From positions 27,012 through 91,011 of the forward strand of contig UPZG01000007.1 in NCBI GenBank assembly GCA_900538705.1: a stretch of 64,000 nt of DNA, given 5' to 3'. The position numbers were made by a program, and so were the translations under genes. This document shows positions 8,685 through 17,664 of the stretch, piece by piece. The DNA is from an uncultured Porphyromonadaceae bacterium. GTDB lineage: Bacteria; Bacteroidota; Bacteroidia; Bacteroidales; Barnesiellaceae_A. Each line of letters begins with the position of its first letter. Within the stretch, counting starts at the first letter, position 1. The notes below the pieces were generated by a model that saw nothing but the letters and a program-made list of their open reading frames with translations, ran no database searches and was not told where the DNA came from.

Positions 8685-11435
8685 ATGAAAAAGAATCTGC
8701 TTCTCTTTATCCTTGCCTTCATAGGCATAACTGCGGCTTCGGCTCAAGGAACAGTATCAACCGTTCCCGCCACACTCAATGCCAACGAGCAAGGAAAAAT
8801 TATTTTTGAGGCTGCACCATCATCGCCTCTCTACAACTACTCGGGCGATGTATACGTACACATCGGTGTTGTCGACGGCTCCACATGGAACTATGTTCCT
8901 GCCGATTGGGACGAAAATATCGAGAAATGCCGCATGACTCGCGAAGGTTCGGCCAAATGGTCTATCACTCTTTCGCCCACAATACGCGAATGGTTTGGTG
9001 CCACCACTCCGGTAAAAAAGATAGGTGTCGTATTCCGTAACGAAGACGGTACGAAAAAAGGCATCGCTGCCGACCGATTCATCAACGTAGTCGACGACAA
9101 CCTGTACGCCGACATCATTGTCACCCCCGAAAGCGAAATCCTGCCCATAGGAAGCAATATCACCGTAAAAGTAACAGCCACCGAGGCTGCCAATATCACG
9201 CTACACGTAACCTACCCCGGAGGAAACAATGACACATACACAAGCGACGGAGCTGCTACTTCTATGACAACCCCGTCTCTTACCCTCTCTTCAGCCGGGA
9301 CACTCGCCCTATCGGCCGAGGTAACCGCCAACGGCGAAACTGCCTACAGCGAGAAAAGCATTACAGTACGTAACGAAGTTACCCATGCCACACGTCCCGC
9401 CGGTGTAACCGAAGGCATTAACATAATAGACGACCACACCGCTACATTTGTACTGTTCGACAGCGACAAGAACGGCAAAGCCAGCGACTGCGTCTACTGG
9501 ATAGGCGACCTGAACCAATGGAAGCCCCAAAACGAATATATGATGAAACGCGACGACAGCAACAAATGCTGGTGGATTACTATCAACAACCTCGACCCCT
9601 CTGTAGAGTATGCATTCCAATACTATGTTGTCACCTCAGAAGGGACTACCGTAAGACTTGCCGACCCATATAGTACCAAGATACTCGACCCCTGGAACGA
9701 CCAATACATAGATGAAAGCGTCTATCCCGGATTGCGCGAATACCCCGCCGAATACACCTCCGACCCCGTTACGGTATTCTCCACAAAGCCCTATAAATAC
9801 GACTGGGAAGTAACCGATTTCACCGTAGAAAATCGCGACAACCTCGTCATATATGAGCTGCTCATACGCGACTTTACCGAGGAAGGCACCATCAAAGCCG
9901 CTACACAACGCCTCAACTACCTGCTTTCGTTAGGTGTTAACGCCATAGAACTCATGCCAGTACAAGAATTCGACGGCAACATCAGCTGGGGCTACAACCC
10001 GAGCTTCTTCTTTGCACTCGACAAAGCATACGGAACCGAAGAAGACTATTGCCGCTTCATCGACGAATGCCATAAACGCGGTATAGCCGTATTCCTCGAC
10101 GTCGTTTATAACCACGCCACCGGCAATCACCCCTACTGCAAACTGTGGTGGAACAGCACTACAAGCAAGCCTACCGCCAACAACCCGTGGTTCAATGTCG
10201 ACGCACCCCACCCCTACAGCGTATTCAACGACTTCAACCACGAATGCCCCGAAGTACGCAACTATATCAAGCGCAACCTGCAATACCTGCTCACAGAGTA
10301 TAAAGTAGACGGCTTCCGTTTCGACCTCACCAAAGGATTTACACAACAATCCAGCAACGAATCTACGTCAAGCAACTACGACGCATCGCGTATAGCCATA
10401 CTCAAAGACTATAATTCGGCCATTAAGGCTGTACGACCCGATGCCTGCATGATATGCGAGCACTTCTGCGCCGAAAACGAAGAGAAAGAACTGGCTCAAA
10501 ATGGTATCATGCTTTGGCGCAAACTCAACAACGCATACTGCCAGACAGCTATGGGTTATCAGGAATCGAGCTCGTTTACCGATTTGTATGCCGACAACAA
10601 TCGGATGCCCTACAATAGCCTGGTAGGCTTCATGGAGAGCCACGACGAGGAGCGCACCCAATACAAAGCACTCACATACGGTATTTCATCCATAGCCAAC
10701 AACATTGAGACCCGCATGAGTCAAGCCATCTGCAACGCAGCCATGTTCCTTACTGTTCCCGGACCCAAAATGATATGGCAATTCGGCGAACTCGGCTACG
10801 ACATCAGTGGTGGCAATGGCGATACCGACCCTAAAGAGCCCCACTGGGAATATTATGACGACCCAGCCCGCCACAGTCTATACACTGCATACAGCAAACT
10901 AAACACCCTTCGCAACTCATATCCCGAACTCTTTGCCACCAATGCCTCATTCTCATGGAATGCATCGCAAAACGATTGGAGCGGTGGCCGATATGTTTAT
11001 CTGGGTACTCCCTCGGGCGACAAACACGTTGTAGTAGCTGCCAACTTTACCGAGTATGAATCTACCCTCACTCTTAACTTTGCACATACCGGTACATGGA
11101 ATGAGTTGCTGAGCGGTTCACAACTCAATACCACTAACACTACCTATAGACTCTCAGTACCGGCACACAGTTGTGTAGTATATACCGACTTCACAGTCTC
11201 GGGTATCGAAGACATCACAGTCGATAAGACTCCCCTCTCCACATACCCCAATCCGGCTACCGATTACGTATATGTTGGCGAAAACGGCAAACTCACCGTA
11301 ATGAACCTGGCCGGCGCAACACTTGCCGAAACATATGGAAACTGCATCGAAGTAAGCGAGCTGCCACAAGGTATCTACCTTTTGAAAATGGAAAGTAACG
11401 GTAAAAGCCAAGTTGCAAAATTTATAAAACAATAA
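8685..11435 (+). CDS. Secreted GH13 alpha-amylase-like enzyme with T9SS sorting tail
   Basis: The protein has 916 residues and a signal peptide (MKKNLLLFILAFIGITAASAQ). Two or three beta-sandwich domains fill residues 22-380, including a CBM48/Ig-like part near 265-340 (VYWIGDLNQWKPQN). The GH13 barrel follows: YELLIRDFTEEGT near 388, DVVYNHATG near 467, GFRFDLTKG with nucleophile Asp547, the general acid Glu592 in ICEHFC, and His653-Asp654 in ESHDEER. The last ~75 residues (TYPNPATDYVYV ... GIYLLKM ... KFIKQ) match a type A T9SS sorting domain, so the enzyme is likely exported and surface-anchored or released by type IX secretion instead of being a SusG-type lipoprotein. Neighbouring Sus genes suggest starch or glycogen as substrate. 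Confidence 0.93.
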   Translation: MKKNLLLFILAFIGITAASAQGTVSTVPATLNANEQGKIIFEAAPSSPLYNYSGDVYVHIGVVDGSTWNYVPADWDENIEKCRMTREGSAKWSITLSPTIREWFGATTPVKKIGVVFRNEDGTKKGIAADRFINVVDDNLYADIIVTPESEILPIGSNITVKVTATEAANITLHVTYPGGNNDTYTSDGAATSMTTPSLTLSSAGTLALSAEVTANGETAYSEKSITVRNEVTHATRPAGVTEGINIIDDHTATFVLFDSDKNGKASDCVYWIGDLNQWKPQNEYMMKRDDSNKCWWITINNLDPSVEYAFQYYVVTSEGTTVRLADPYSTKILDPWNDQYIDESVYPGLREYPAEYTSDPVTVFSTKPYKYDWEVTDFTVENRDNLVIYELLIRDFTEEGTIKAATQRLNYLLSLGVNAIELMPVQEFDGNISWGYNPSFFFALDKAYGTEEDYCRFIDECHKRGIAVFLDVVYNHATGNHPYCKLWWNSTTSKPTANNPWFNVDAPHPYSVFNDFNHECPEVRNYIKRNLQYLLTEYKVDGFRFDLTKGFTQQSSNESTSSNYDASRIAILKDYNSAIKAVRPDACMICEHFCAENEEKELAQNGIMLWRKLNNAYCQTAMGYQESSSFTDLYADNNRMPYNSLVGFMESHDEERTQYKALTYGISSIANNIETRMSQAICNAAMFLTVPGPKMIWQFGELGYDISGGNGDTDPKEPHWEYYDDPARHSLYTAYSKLNTLRNSYPELFATNASFSWNASQNDWSGGRYVYLGTPSGDKHVVVAANFTEYESTLTLNFAHTGTWNELLSGSQLNTTNTTYRLSVPAHSCVVYTDFTVSGIEDITVDKTPLSTYPNPATDYVYVGENGKLTVMNLAGATLAETYGNCIEVSELPQGIYLLKMESNGKSQVAKFIKQ

Positions 11436-11456
11436 AAGAAAACCCACTATATTCAG

Positions 11457-11492
11457 ACTCCCCCTCCAGTCTAAAAAGGCTGGAGGGGGAGT
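11457..11492 (+). terminator. Strong intrinsic terminator after the amylase gene
   Basis: ACTCCCCCTCCAG and CTGGAGGGGGAGT form 13-base perfect arms around a 10-base loop, followed by TGTAT. It lies 22 bases after the amylase stop codon and closes the starch locus. Confidence 0.88.
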
Positions 11493-11699
11493 TGTATAAT
11501 AACACCTATAAATGTTAATACAACCTATCTATGTAAAAATAGAGAATGAAGAAGTATTTTTATGCATAACAGCTCAAAGAATATGCTTTTTAGGTTTTTT
11601 TTTGTCATATACTTGCTTTTTTCAAAATATTCTCCATATCTTTATAGCTGATTTGAAAAACTGCTTTTCAAACTCAGAATATATTTGAGATAAAGCATA

Positions 11700-12146
11700 A
11701 TGGAGAACCAATTTAACAAGACACAGATGGACAGTACTTTTTTTACCCGGTTGGACGAATTCATGCAATACAAAGGCTTGAACGACAACAAGATTACAGT
11801 ACAAGCTAAAATTGCGGTGGGTACTTTAGGTAAACAACGCAGGAGCGGTAAGGGATTGTCTTACGACAGTATCGTAAAGATACTACGTACATATCCCGAG
11901 TTAAATCCCGCATGGCTTATGTTGGGCGAGGGTGAAATGCTCAAAAAGAACGAGCAACCGCCCGCCAATCTCGTAACAATCCTCGAAATTGTATCGAGTC
12001 AAAACGCAATTATCAAAAAACAACACGAGAAAGTAGACTTACTGATAAGCCAACTCGATTACATCCGCACACAAATATCTACCGAACAGGAAATTACCCG
12101 TCGCATTGCCGAGCATCTACAAGTAAATACAGGTAGACAATGGTAA
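11700..12146 (+). CDS. Small HTH-type regulator with C-terminal coiled coil
   Basis: This 148-residue protein could start at 11700 or at the ATG at 11727 (MDSTFFTRL...). Residues ~14-75 resemble the XRE/phage-repressor-like HTH proteins common in Bacteroidetes: FTRLDEFMQYKGLNDNKITV, then GTLGKQRRSGKGLSYDSIVK, then the frequent family phrase NPAWLMLGEGEML. Residues ~95-140 are predicted to be a coiled coil (SSQNAIIKKQHEKVDLLISQ). No S24 peptidase domain is present. It stands alone between two terminators, so no target can be inferred from neighbours. It could be a domesticated phage-type regulator. Confidence 0.75.
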   Translation: MENQFNKTQMDSTFFTRLDEFMQYKGLNDNKITVQAKIAVGTLGKQRRSGKGLSYDSIVKILRTYPELNPAWLMLGEGEMLKKNEQPPANLVTILEIVSSQNAIIKKQHEKVDLLISQLDYIRTQISTEQEITRRIAEHLQVNTGRQW

Positions 12147-12165
12147 AATAAACGGCCTGATATAT

Positions 12166-12206
12166 AACGAGGCTGTGACAAGATGAAAATCTGTCACAGC
12201 CTCGTT
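12166..12206 (+). terminator. Intrinsic terminator of the GGCTG/CAGCC family
   Basis: AACGAGGCTGTGACA pairs with TGTCACAGCCTCGTT (15-base perfect arms, 11-base loop), followed by GTTT. It lies 20 bases after the HTH gene. The stem core is shared with hairpins at 17258, 35035 and 42199. Confidence 0.85.
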
Positions 12207-12327
12207 GTTTATACTCGGAATTCTTCTATCTGACAGTATGCACCACCCCATAAAGAATATTACAATACAGAAGGCTCTATCAGACATCATATCCACCAAC
12301 TACTACCTAACAAGCCACATAAAACCA

Positions 12328-12660
12328 AAAGAGAAAAGCTCTCCCGAACTTTTCTCTTTTGTTGTAACAATCAGCATCAATTTTTGCCTTGCGGTTCCTT
12401 GTCCTCTCGCGGGAGTCGCGCTCTACACGTGACTCCCAAATTCCGAACCTTTAACAAGGCTTCAATCATACTACCTAAACAATCTTTCCTAACTATCGAA
12501 AACCTTCTTACTTTAACAAACTATTCCTTAAAAACAATCTTACCTTACAAATAATGAAAACCTTTTCGATAAAACCAATCTTTACCTTAACCCTATTGTA
12601 TATCTACCACTTATGAGTGGCGTGATTAACTGTTTATGTTAATTTTTTTGTTAATCACAA
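12328..12660 (-). ncRNA. Candidate structured non-coding RNA (no good ORF)
   Basis: This stretch of about 330 bases has no convincing protein. On the minus strand it has a promoter-like sequence (see 12663-12694), an immediate 5' hairpin (12622-12658, 9-base arms GTGATTAAC/GTTAATCAC) and a second hairpin (12607-12620, CCACT/AGTGG). An A/G/T-rich middle carries three similar copies of GGTAAGATTG-like sequence. After it comes an extended helix of three nested stems: 12386-12391 with 12455-12460, 12393-12397 with 12445-12449, and 12411-12417 with 12431-12437. A 12-base hairpin (12328-12361) with CUUUUCUCUUUU as its 3' arm resembles a terminator. The ordered stems, promoter and terminator on one strand argue for a stable RNA. 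I do not recognise the family; a 6S-like or Bacteroidetes-specific RNA is possible. Confidence 0.55.
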
Positions 12661-12662
12661 TG

Positions 12663-12694
12663 CAAAGATAACACTCGATACTATTCTACGCAAG
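12663..12694 (-). promoter_or_regulatory. Promoter for the candidate ncRNA
   Basis: On the minus strand TATCTTTG (12670-12663) matches the Bacteroidetes -7 consensus TAnnTTTG, and CTTG (12694-12691) lies 20 bases upstream at the -33 position. The start would fall at about 12657-12660, exactly at the first hairpin. Confidence 0.6.
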
Positions 12695-12699
12695 CATAA

Positions 12700-13050
12700 A
12701 AGAGAATTTTTTATCTCGAGATTATGCAAACGTGTGCACAACTCTTATTCTCTGCTACTTAGCACAATATAAAATATTACGGCACGTCGTATCTTCGCGG
12801 GAGCTTACAATTGAAACAGCCCCGATAAATCGGTACCAGACATCGCTTGTTACACACATCGCATGTCCCATTTACAACGGCCTGAAAATTAAATAAAAAA
12901 GCGATAACGACACATGCAATATAAATACGACAGTACCGACTCACAACGGCAACCGTTATACAACTTGCTACCGGCATAAACAACTATCTTATAACCCAAT
13001 ATAACAATATGCCATAACATATTAGCGATATTATGCACTCCTAAATGCCA
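12700..13050. other. Gene-poor stretch upstream of lysS
   Basis: About 350 bases of AT-rich sequence between the ncRNA promoter and the lysS promoter. I see no gene, strong hairpin or repeat here. Confidence 0.5.
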
Positions 13051-13057
13051 AATTTAC

Positions 13058-13088
13058 TTTGCAATTGTACGCTTTTGCATTATCTTTG
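13058..13088 (+). promoter_or_regulatory. lysS promoter
   Basis: TTTG at 13058-13061 and TATCTTTG at 13081-13088, separated by 19 bases, form a near-ideal Bacteroidetes sigma-ABfr promoter ending 23 bases before the lysS ATG. It implies a very short leader. Confidence 0.75.
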
Positions 13089-13111
13089 CAGTGAATACGA
13101 ATAAAGGTAAT

Positions 13112-14848
13112 ATGAATACACTAGAACTAAGCGAACAAGAAATAATACGCCGCAATAGCATGGACGAATTACGGCGTATGGGCATAGAGCCCTATCCTGC
13201 CGCAGAATATCCTGTAAATGCCTATACGACAGAAATAAAAGAGACATTCAGCGACGATGCGCCTCAACGAGAAGTGTCAGTAGCAGGTCGTATCATGAGC
13301 CGCCGTATCATGGGTAAAGCTTCATTTATGGAGCTGAAAGACTCAAAAGGGAGAATACAAGTTTACATATCACGCGATGACCTTTGCCCCGGCGACGACA
13401 AAGAGCTATACAACACAGTATTCAAAAAGTTGCTCGACATAGGCGACTTTGTAGGCATCGAAGGCTACGTTTTCCGTACACAAACCGGAGAGATAACTAT
13501 ACATGCCCGCAAGCTGACAGTCCTCTCCAAATCGCTGCGTCCGCTTCCCATCGTCAAAACCAAAGATGGCGTAGTGTACGATGCCTTCAACGATCCCGAA
13601 TTACGATACAGACAACGCTACGTCGACCTGATTGTCAACGAAGGCGTAAAAGATATATTTCTGAAACGCACCAAGATGGTCAATGCCATGCGCAACTTTA
13701 TCAACGCACATGGCTACGTCGAGGTTGATACTCCCGTTTTACAACCCATTCCCGGTGGAGCTGCAGCCCGCCCCTTCATCACACATCACAACGCTCTCGA
13801 TATTCCGCTATACTTACGCATTGCCAATGAGCTATACCTGAAACGGCTCATTGTGGGTGGCTTTGAAGGCGTATATGAATTCTCGCGCGACTTCCGCAAC
13901 GAAGGTATGGACCGTACCCACAATCCCGAGTTTACCGTCATGGAGATGTATGTCTCTTACAAAGATTATAACTGGATGATGAAGTTCACCGAAGAGATGT
14001 TGGAGACTATCTGCCTCGCTGTAAACGGTACGACCGAAGTTATGGTAGGAGAAAACAAAATCAGCTTCAAAGCTCCATACAAACGCATCACCATGCTCGA
14101 CTCCATACGTGAGCACACAGGTATAGACATCAGCGGTATGGATGAAGACCAGCTGCGCGAGACCTGCAAAAAACTCAATATCGAGGTTGACGAGACCATG
14201 GGCAAAGGCAAACTCATCGACGAGATTTTCGGTGCCAAATGTGAAGGCAACTACATACAACCCACATTCATCATCGACTATCCCATTGAGATGTCGCCTC
14301 TCACCAAACGTCATCGCAACAACCCCCAATTAACAGAACGCTTCGAGCTGATGGTCAACGGCAAGGAACTTGCCAACGCCTACTCTGAACTAAACGACCC
14401 CATAGACCAGCGTGAGCGCTTCCAAGAGCAACTCCGACTCTCTGAAAAGGGCGACGATGAAGCCATGTTTATCGACCAAGACTTTTTGCGTGCCCTTGAG
14501 TATGGTATGCCCCCAACTGCAGGTATAGGTATAGGTATGGACCGTCTTGCCATGCTTATGACCAACCAAAATACCATCCAAGAAGTACTCCTTTTCCCGC
14601 AAATGCGACCCGAGAAGGTACAAAAACGCGACTCTGAAGCCTCATACACACAAAACGGTATACCCGCCGAGTGGGTCGCTCCATTACAAAAAGCCGGTTA
14701 CCTCACAGTAAGCTCTCTTGCCGAAGCTCAACCCGGCAAGCTACACCAAGAACTGTGCGGCATCAACAAAAAATACAAACTCAATTTAGCCAATCCCACG
14801 ATCGACGAGATATCCGCATGGATAGAGCGGTCGAAAAACCAACAGTAA
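13112..14848 (+). CDS. lysS: Lysyl-tRNA synthetase (class II)
   Basis: The protein has 578 residues from the ATG at 13112; the upstream GTG at 13091 would sit at the promoter's transcription start, so it is rejected. It charges tRNA-Lys. An OB-fold anticodon-binding domain covers about residues 50-140 (VSVAGRIMSRRIMGKASFME). The class II core follows, with motif 2 FRNEGMDRTHNPEFT near 260 and motif 3 GIGIGMDRLAM near 475. A C-terminal extension of about 75 residues (after LFPQMRPE) is longer than in the E. coli enzyme but typical of Bacteroidetes LysS. gpsA starts 1 base after the stop, so the two are almost certainly co-transcribed. Confidence 0.98.
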   Translation: MNTLELSEQEIIRRNSMDELRRMGIEPYPAAEYPVNAYTTEIKETFSDDAPQREVSVAGRIMSRRIMGKASFMELKDSKGRIQVYISRDDLCPGDDKELYNTVFKKLLDIGDFVGIEGYVFRTQTGEITIHARKLTVLSKSLRPLPIVKTKDGVVYDAFNDPELRYRQRYVDLIVNEGVKDIFLKRTKMVNAMRNFINAHGYVEVDTPVLQPIPGGAAARPFITHHNALDIPLYLRIANELYLKRLIVGGFEGVYEFSRDFRNEGMDRTHNPEFTVMEMYVSYKDYNWMMKFTEEMLETICLAVNGTTEVMVGENKISFKAPYKRITMLDSIREHTGIDISGMDEDQLRETCKKLNIEVDETMGKGKLIDEIFGAKCEGNYIQPTFIIDYPIEMSPLTKRHRNNPQLTERFELMVNGKELANAYSELNDPIDQRERFQEQLRLSEKGDDEAMFIDQDFLRALEYGMPPTAGIGIGMDRLAMLMTNQNTIQEVLLFPQMRPEKVQKRDSEASYTQNGIPAEWVAPLQKAGYLTVSSLAEAQPGKLHQELCGINKKYKLNLANPTIDEISAWIERSKNQQ

Positions 14849-14849
14849 A

Positions 14850-15848
14850 ATGCAACCAATCGGTAAAATAGCTATCTTGGGAGGCGGTAGCTGGGCAACA
14901 GCCCTCGCCAAACTGGTACTCAACAACGAGGAAAATATCCTATGGTATATGCGACGCGACGACCGCATCGCCGATTTCAAACGCGACGGCCATAACCCCG
15001 CCTATCTCACCGATGTAGCCTTCGACCCCGACAGGATAGAATTCAGCTCCAACATCAACGAAGTGGTAGACAAAGCCGATACCATCGTACTGGCCACCCC
15101 ATCGCCCTACCTGAAGTCGCACCTCGAGAAGCTGACGACAAGCTTAAAAGGGAAATTTGTCGTTACAGCTATCAAAGGCATAGTGCCCGACGAAAACTTG
15201 GTTGTGTCGAGTTACTTCAAGCAAGTCTACGACGTACCTTACAATATGGTGGCAGTAATAGGTGGCCCATGCCACGCCGAAGAGGTAGCCTTGGAAAGAC
15301 TCTCATATCTGACTGTCGCCTGTGAGGAAATAGAGCGGGCACGGAGTTTTGCCTCGGTATTGTCCTGCAACAAACTGCGGGCAATCGTCTCTACAGATGT
15401 CATCGGCATTGAATACTGCGCCGTACTTAAAAACGTATATGCTATAGCATCGGGCATCTGCTCGGGTATGAGATACGGAGACAACTTCCAAGCCATGCTC
15501 GTCTCCAATGCGCTGAAAGAAATGTCGCACTTCCTCAGTGCCGTTTCGCCCGAGATAACCCGCGATATGAGCGACAGCGTATATCTGGGCGACCTACTCG
15601 TCACGTCATACTCCCGGTTCAGTCGCAACCACAATTTCGGCACCATGATAGGCCGGGGCTACTCGGTAAAATCGGCTCAGGTAGAAATGGACATGATTGC
15701 CGAAGGTTACTATGGTACCAAGTGCATGCACGAGCTCAACAGCAAATACGAAGTACCCATGCCTATACTCGACTGCGTCTACGACATACTATACCGCCGC
15801 GCATCGATACACAAAACCATTGCCCGCATGGCCGATACGTTCCTTTGA
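14850..15848 (+). CDS. gpsA: NAD(P)H-dependent glycerol-3-phosphate dehydrogenase
   Basis: This 332-residue cytosolic enzyme reduces dihydroxyacetone phosphate to sn-glycerol-3-phosphate for phospholipid synthesis. The N-terminal Rossmann motif reads AILGGGSWATALAKL (residues 7-21). The family block VVTAIKGI...P and GGPCHAEEVA (about 100-140) follows, and the C-terminal catalytic domain includes KNVYAIASGICSGMRYGDN with the conserved Lys and GDLLVTSYSRFSRNHNFG. It begins one base after lysS and ends 26 bases before pgi, consistent with a lysS-gpsA-pgi operon. Confidence 0.97.
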   Translation: MQPIGKIAILGGGSWATALAKLVLNNEENILWYMRRDDRIADFKRDGHNPAYLTDVAFDPDRIEFSSNINEVVDKADTIVLATPSPYLKSHLEKLTTSLKGKFVVTAIKGIVPDENLVVSSYFKQVYDVPYNMVAVIGGPCHAEEVALERLSYLTVACEEIERARSFASVLSCNKLRAIVSTDVIGIEYCAVLKNVYAIASGICSGMRYGDNFQAMLVSNALKEMSHFLSAVSPEITRDMSDSVYLGDLLVTSYSRFSRNHNFGTMIGRGYSVKSAQVEMDMIAEGYYGTKCMHELNSKYEVPMPILDCVYDILYRRASIHKTIARMADTFL

Positions 15849-15874
15849 TAATAAAACCCATAAATATAACTACA

Positions 15875-17218
15875 ATGGAAAAAATAAATTTGGTTATTGA
15901 AAAAGCCCTCGGGTGTGTCTCGCGGGAAACAGTATTCGGACTGCAAGGTAAAGCAGCCAAAGGGATGGAACAACTACACCAAGGTACTGGTTTGGGAAAT
16001 GACTTCCTCGGATGGCTCAACCTGCCGAATGAAATATCTGAAGCCGACCTCACCGAAATAGAAACAGCTGCTCACAACCTGCAATCACGCTGCGAAGTTG
16101 TTGTTGTCATAGGCATCGGCGGTAGCTACTTAGGTGCAAAAGCCGTGATAGAAGCCATGTCAAACAGCTTTGAGCATCTACGCAAGCAACACAATGCACC
16201 CATCGTACTCTTTGCAGGACAAAACATAGGCGAAGATTACCTCTACGAGCTACAAGAACTTCTTGCCGACAAACAATTTGGCATTGTAGTCATCTCCAAA
16301 TCGGGTACGACTACCGAACCCGCCATCGCTTTCCGTTTGCTCAAAGAGCAATTAGAGAAGCAAGTAGGCAAGGAAGAGGCAGGCCAACGCATCATCGCAG
16401 TTACCGATGCCGCCAAGGGAGCCTTACGCAAACTTGCCGATACCGAAGGCTATAAAACATTCGTTATCGCCGACAACGTAGGCGGACGCTTCTCGGTACT
16501 CACACCTGTAGGATTGCTGCCTATTGCCATCGCCGGCTTCGACATCCGCGCTCTCGTAGCCGGTGCATGTGACATGCAAAAAGCATGTGGCGAGGATGTT
16601 CCCTTCGAACAAAATCCCGCCATGCTCTACGCCGCTACACGCAATGCTCTTTATCAAGCCGGTAAAAAGACAGAGATACTTGTCAACTTCAACCCCAAAT
16701 TGCACTACTTTGCCGAGTGGTGGAAACAACTATACGGCGAAAGCGAAGGCAAAGACCACCTGGGCATTTTCCCCGCTGCAGTCGACTTTACCACCGACCT
16801 GCACTCTATGGGCCAATGGATACAGGAAGGCGAACGTACTATCTTTGAAACAGTACTCTCGGTAAAAGAGATGCAACATAAAGTAACCATTCCTTCCGAC
16901 AACGAAAACCTCGATGGCCTCAACTACTTGGCCGGCAAACGTGTCGATGAAGTAAACAAGATGGCCGAACTTGGCACCCAGATTGCACATGTCGACGGCG
17001 GGGTTCCCAACATAAAGATAGAGGTACCCGCACTCACCGAGCGCTACTTGGGACAGCTCATTTACTTCTTTGAGAAGGCTTGCGGCATAAGCGGTTACAT
17101 CCTTGGAGTTAACCCATTCAACCAACCGGGAGTAGAAGCCTACAAGCGCAACATGTTTGCTCTGCTCAACAAACCTGGATACGAAGCCGAGAGCAAAGCC
17201 ATCAGAGAACGTCTCTAA
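15875..17218 (+). CDS. pgi: Glucose-6-phosphate isomerase
   Basis: The protein has 447 residues, the length of the shorter bacterial PGI form. The start at 15875 (MEKINLVIEKALG) is preferred; a longer frame opening overlaps gpsA. It interconverts glucose-6-phosphate and fructose-6-phosphate. SIS-domain motifs are visible: VVVIGIGGSYLGAKAVIEAM (about residues 71-90), VVISKSGTTTEPAIAFR near 137, and the C-terminal HxxGGVPNI...P block followed by NPFNQPGVEAYKRNMF with the conserved Gln and Lys of the active site. It is the third gene of the lysS-gpsA-pgi group and is followed by a strong terminator. Confidence 0.97.
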   Translation: MEKINLVIEKALGCVSRETVFGLQGKAAKGMEQLHQGTGLGNDFLGWLNLPNEISEADLTEIETAAHNLQSRCEVVVVIGIGGSYLGAKAVIEAMSNSFEHLRKQHNAPIVLFAGQNIGEDYLYELQELLADKQFGIVVISKSGTTTEPAIAFRLLKEQLEKQVGKEEAGQRIIAVTDAAKGALRKLADTEGYKTFVIADNVGGRFSVLTPVGLLPIAIAGFDIRALVAGACDMQKACGEDVPFEQNPAMLYAATRNALYQAGKKTEILVNFNPKLHYFAEWWKQLYGESEGKDHLGIFPAAVDFTTDLHSMGQWIQEGERTIFETVLSVKEMQHKVTIPSDNENLDGLNYLAGKRVDEVNKMAELGTQIAHVDGGVPNIKIEVPALTERYLGQLIYFFEKACGISGYILGVNPFNQPGVEAYKRNMFALLNKPGYEAESKAIRERL

Positions 17219-17257
17219 ATAAAAACATACGCCCACAACGGGCACAACAACCAGCTC

Positions 17258-17296
17258 ATGGGGCTGCAACAATCATAAGATTTGTTGCAGCCCCAT
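17258..17296 (+). terminator. Intrinsic terminator after pgi
   Basis: ATGGGGCTGCAACAA pairs with TTGTTGCAGCCCCAT (15-base arms), followed by CTGTTTTT. It belongs to the same GGCTG/CAGCC stem family as 12166, 35035 and 42199. Confidence 0.9.
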
Positions 17297-17299
17297 CTG

Positions 17300-17604
17300 T
17301 TTTTCAAAACATTCAGTCTTCCCTTTTAGCTACACACAATTTATTAACTGCCTTTTCATCCGCAAAAAGCTTCTACTCGATAAATACTAAAAATATCATC
17401 GATTACTTTCAAATCGAAACATAAATAACACAACGAAAGCAATCAATATATAAAATAAAAAATAATAAAATACCGAACATTATAATCTATATTTCGATTA
17501 TACGTTAGCAAAATCTTACAAAAAATAATTAGACATAAATAAATCTTCAAGATGCATTTTTACAATTATTTTTCACTGAAAATAAAATAAATTACCATAT
17601 GATT
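17300..17604. other. AT-rich intergenic stretch before the fimbrial operon
   Basis: About 300 bases, very AT-rich, with many A and T runs. No gene or clear structure was seen. It may be a curved-DNA or regulatory region for the fimbrial promoter. Confidence 0.4.
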
Positions 17605-17635
17605 TGGAATAAACTATTAAATTCATATATTTGCA
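17605..17635 (+). promoter_or_regulatory. Promoter of the fimbrial operon
   Basis: TTTG at 17605-17608 and TATATTTG at 17628-17635, spaced by 19 bases, match the Bacteroidetes consensus and lie 29 bases before the first fimbrial-operon ATG. No inverted repeats suggesting an invertible promoter were seen around it. Confidence 0.7.
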
Positions 17636-17664
17636 GTAGTTAACCTATAATTAATCTACGTGGT

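Noticed and set aside
12117..12432. Short frames on both strands overlapping the terminator and candidate ncRNA
   Set aside because: No family resemblance; they cross strong hairpins and the 3' end of the HTH gene.
17300..17640. Possible invertible promoter ahead of the fimbrial operon
   Set aside because: Phase-variable fimbrial promoters are common in Bacteroidales, but I could find no pair of inverted repeats flanking the promoter.
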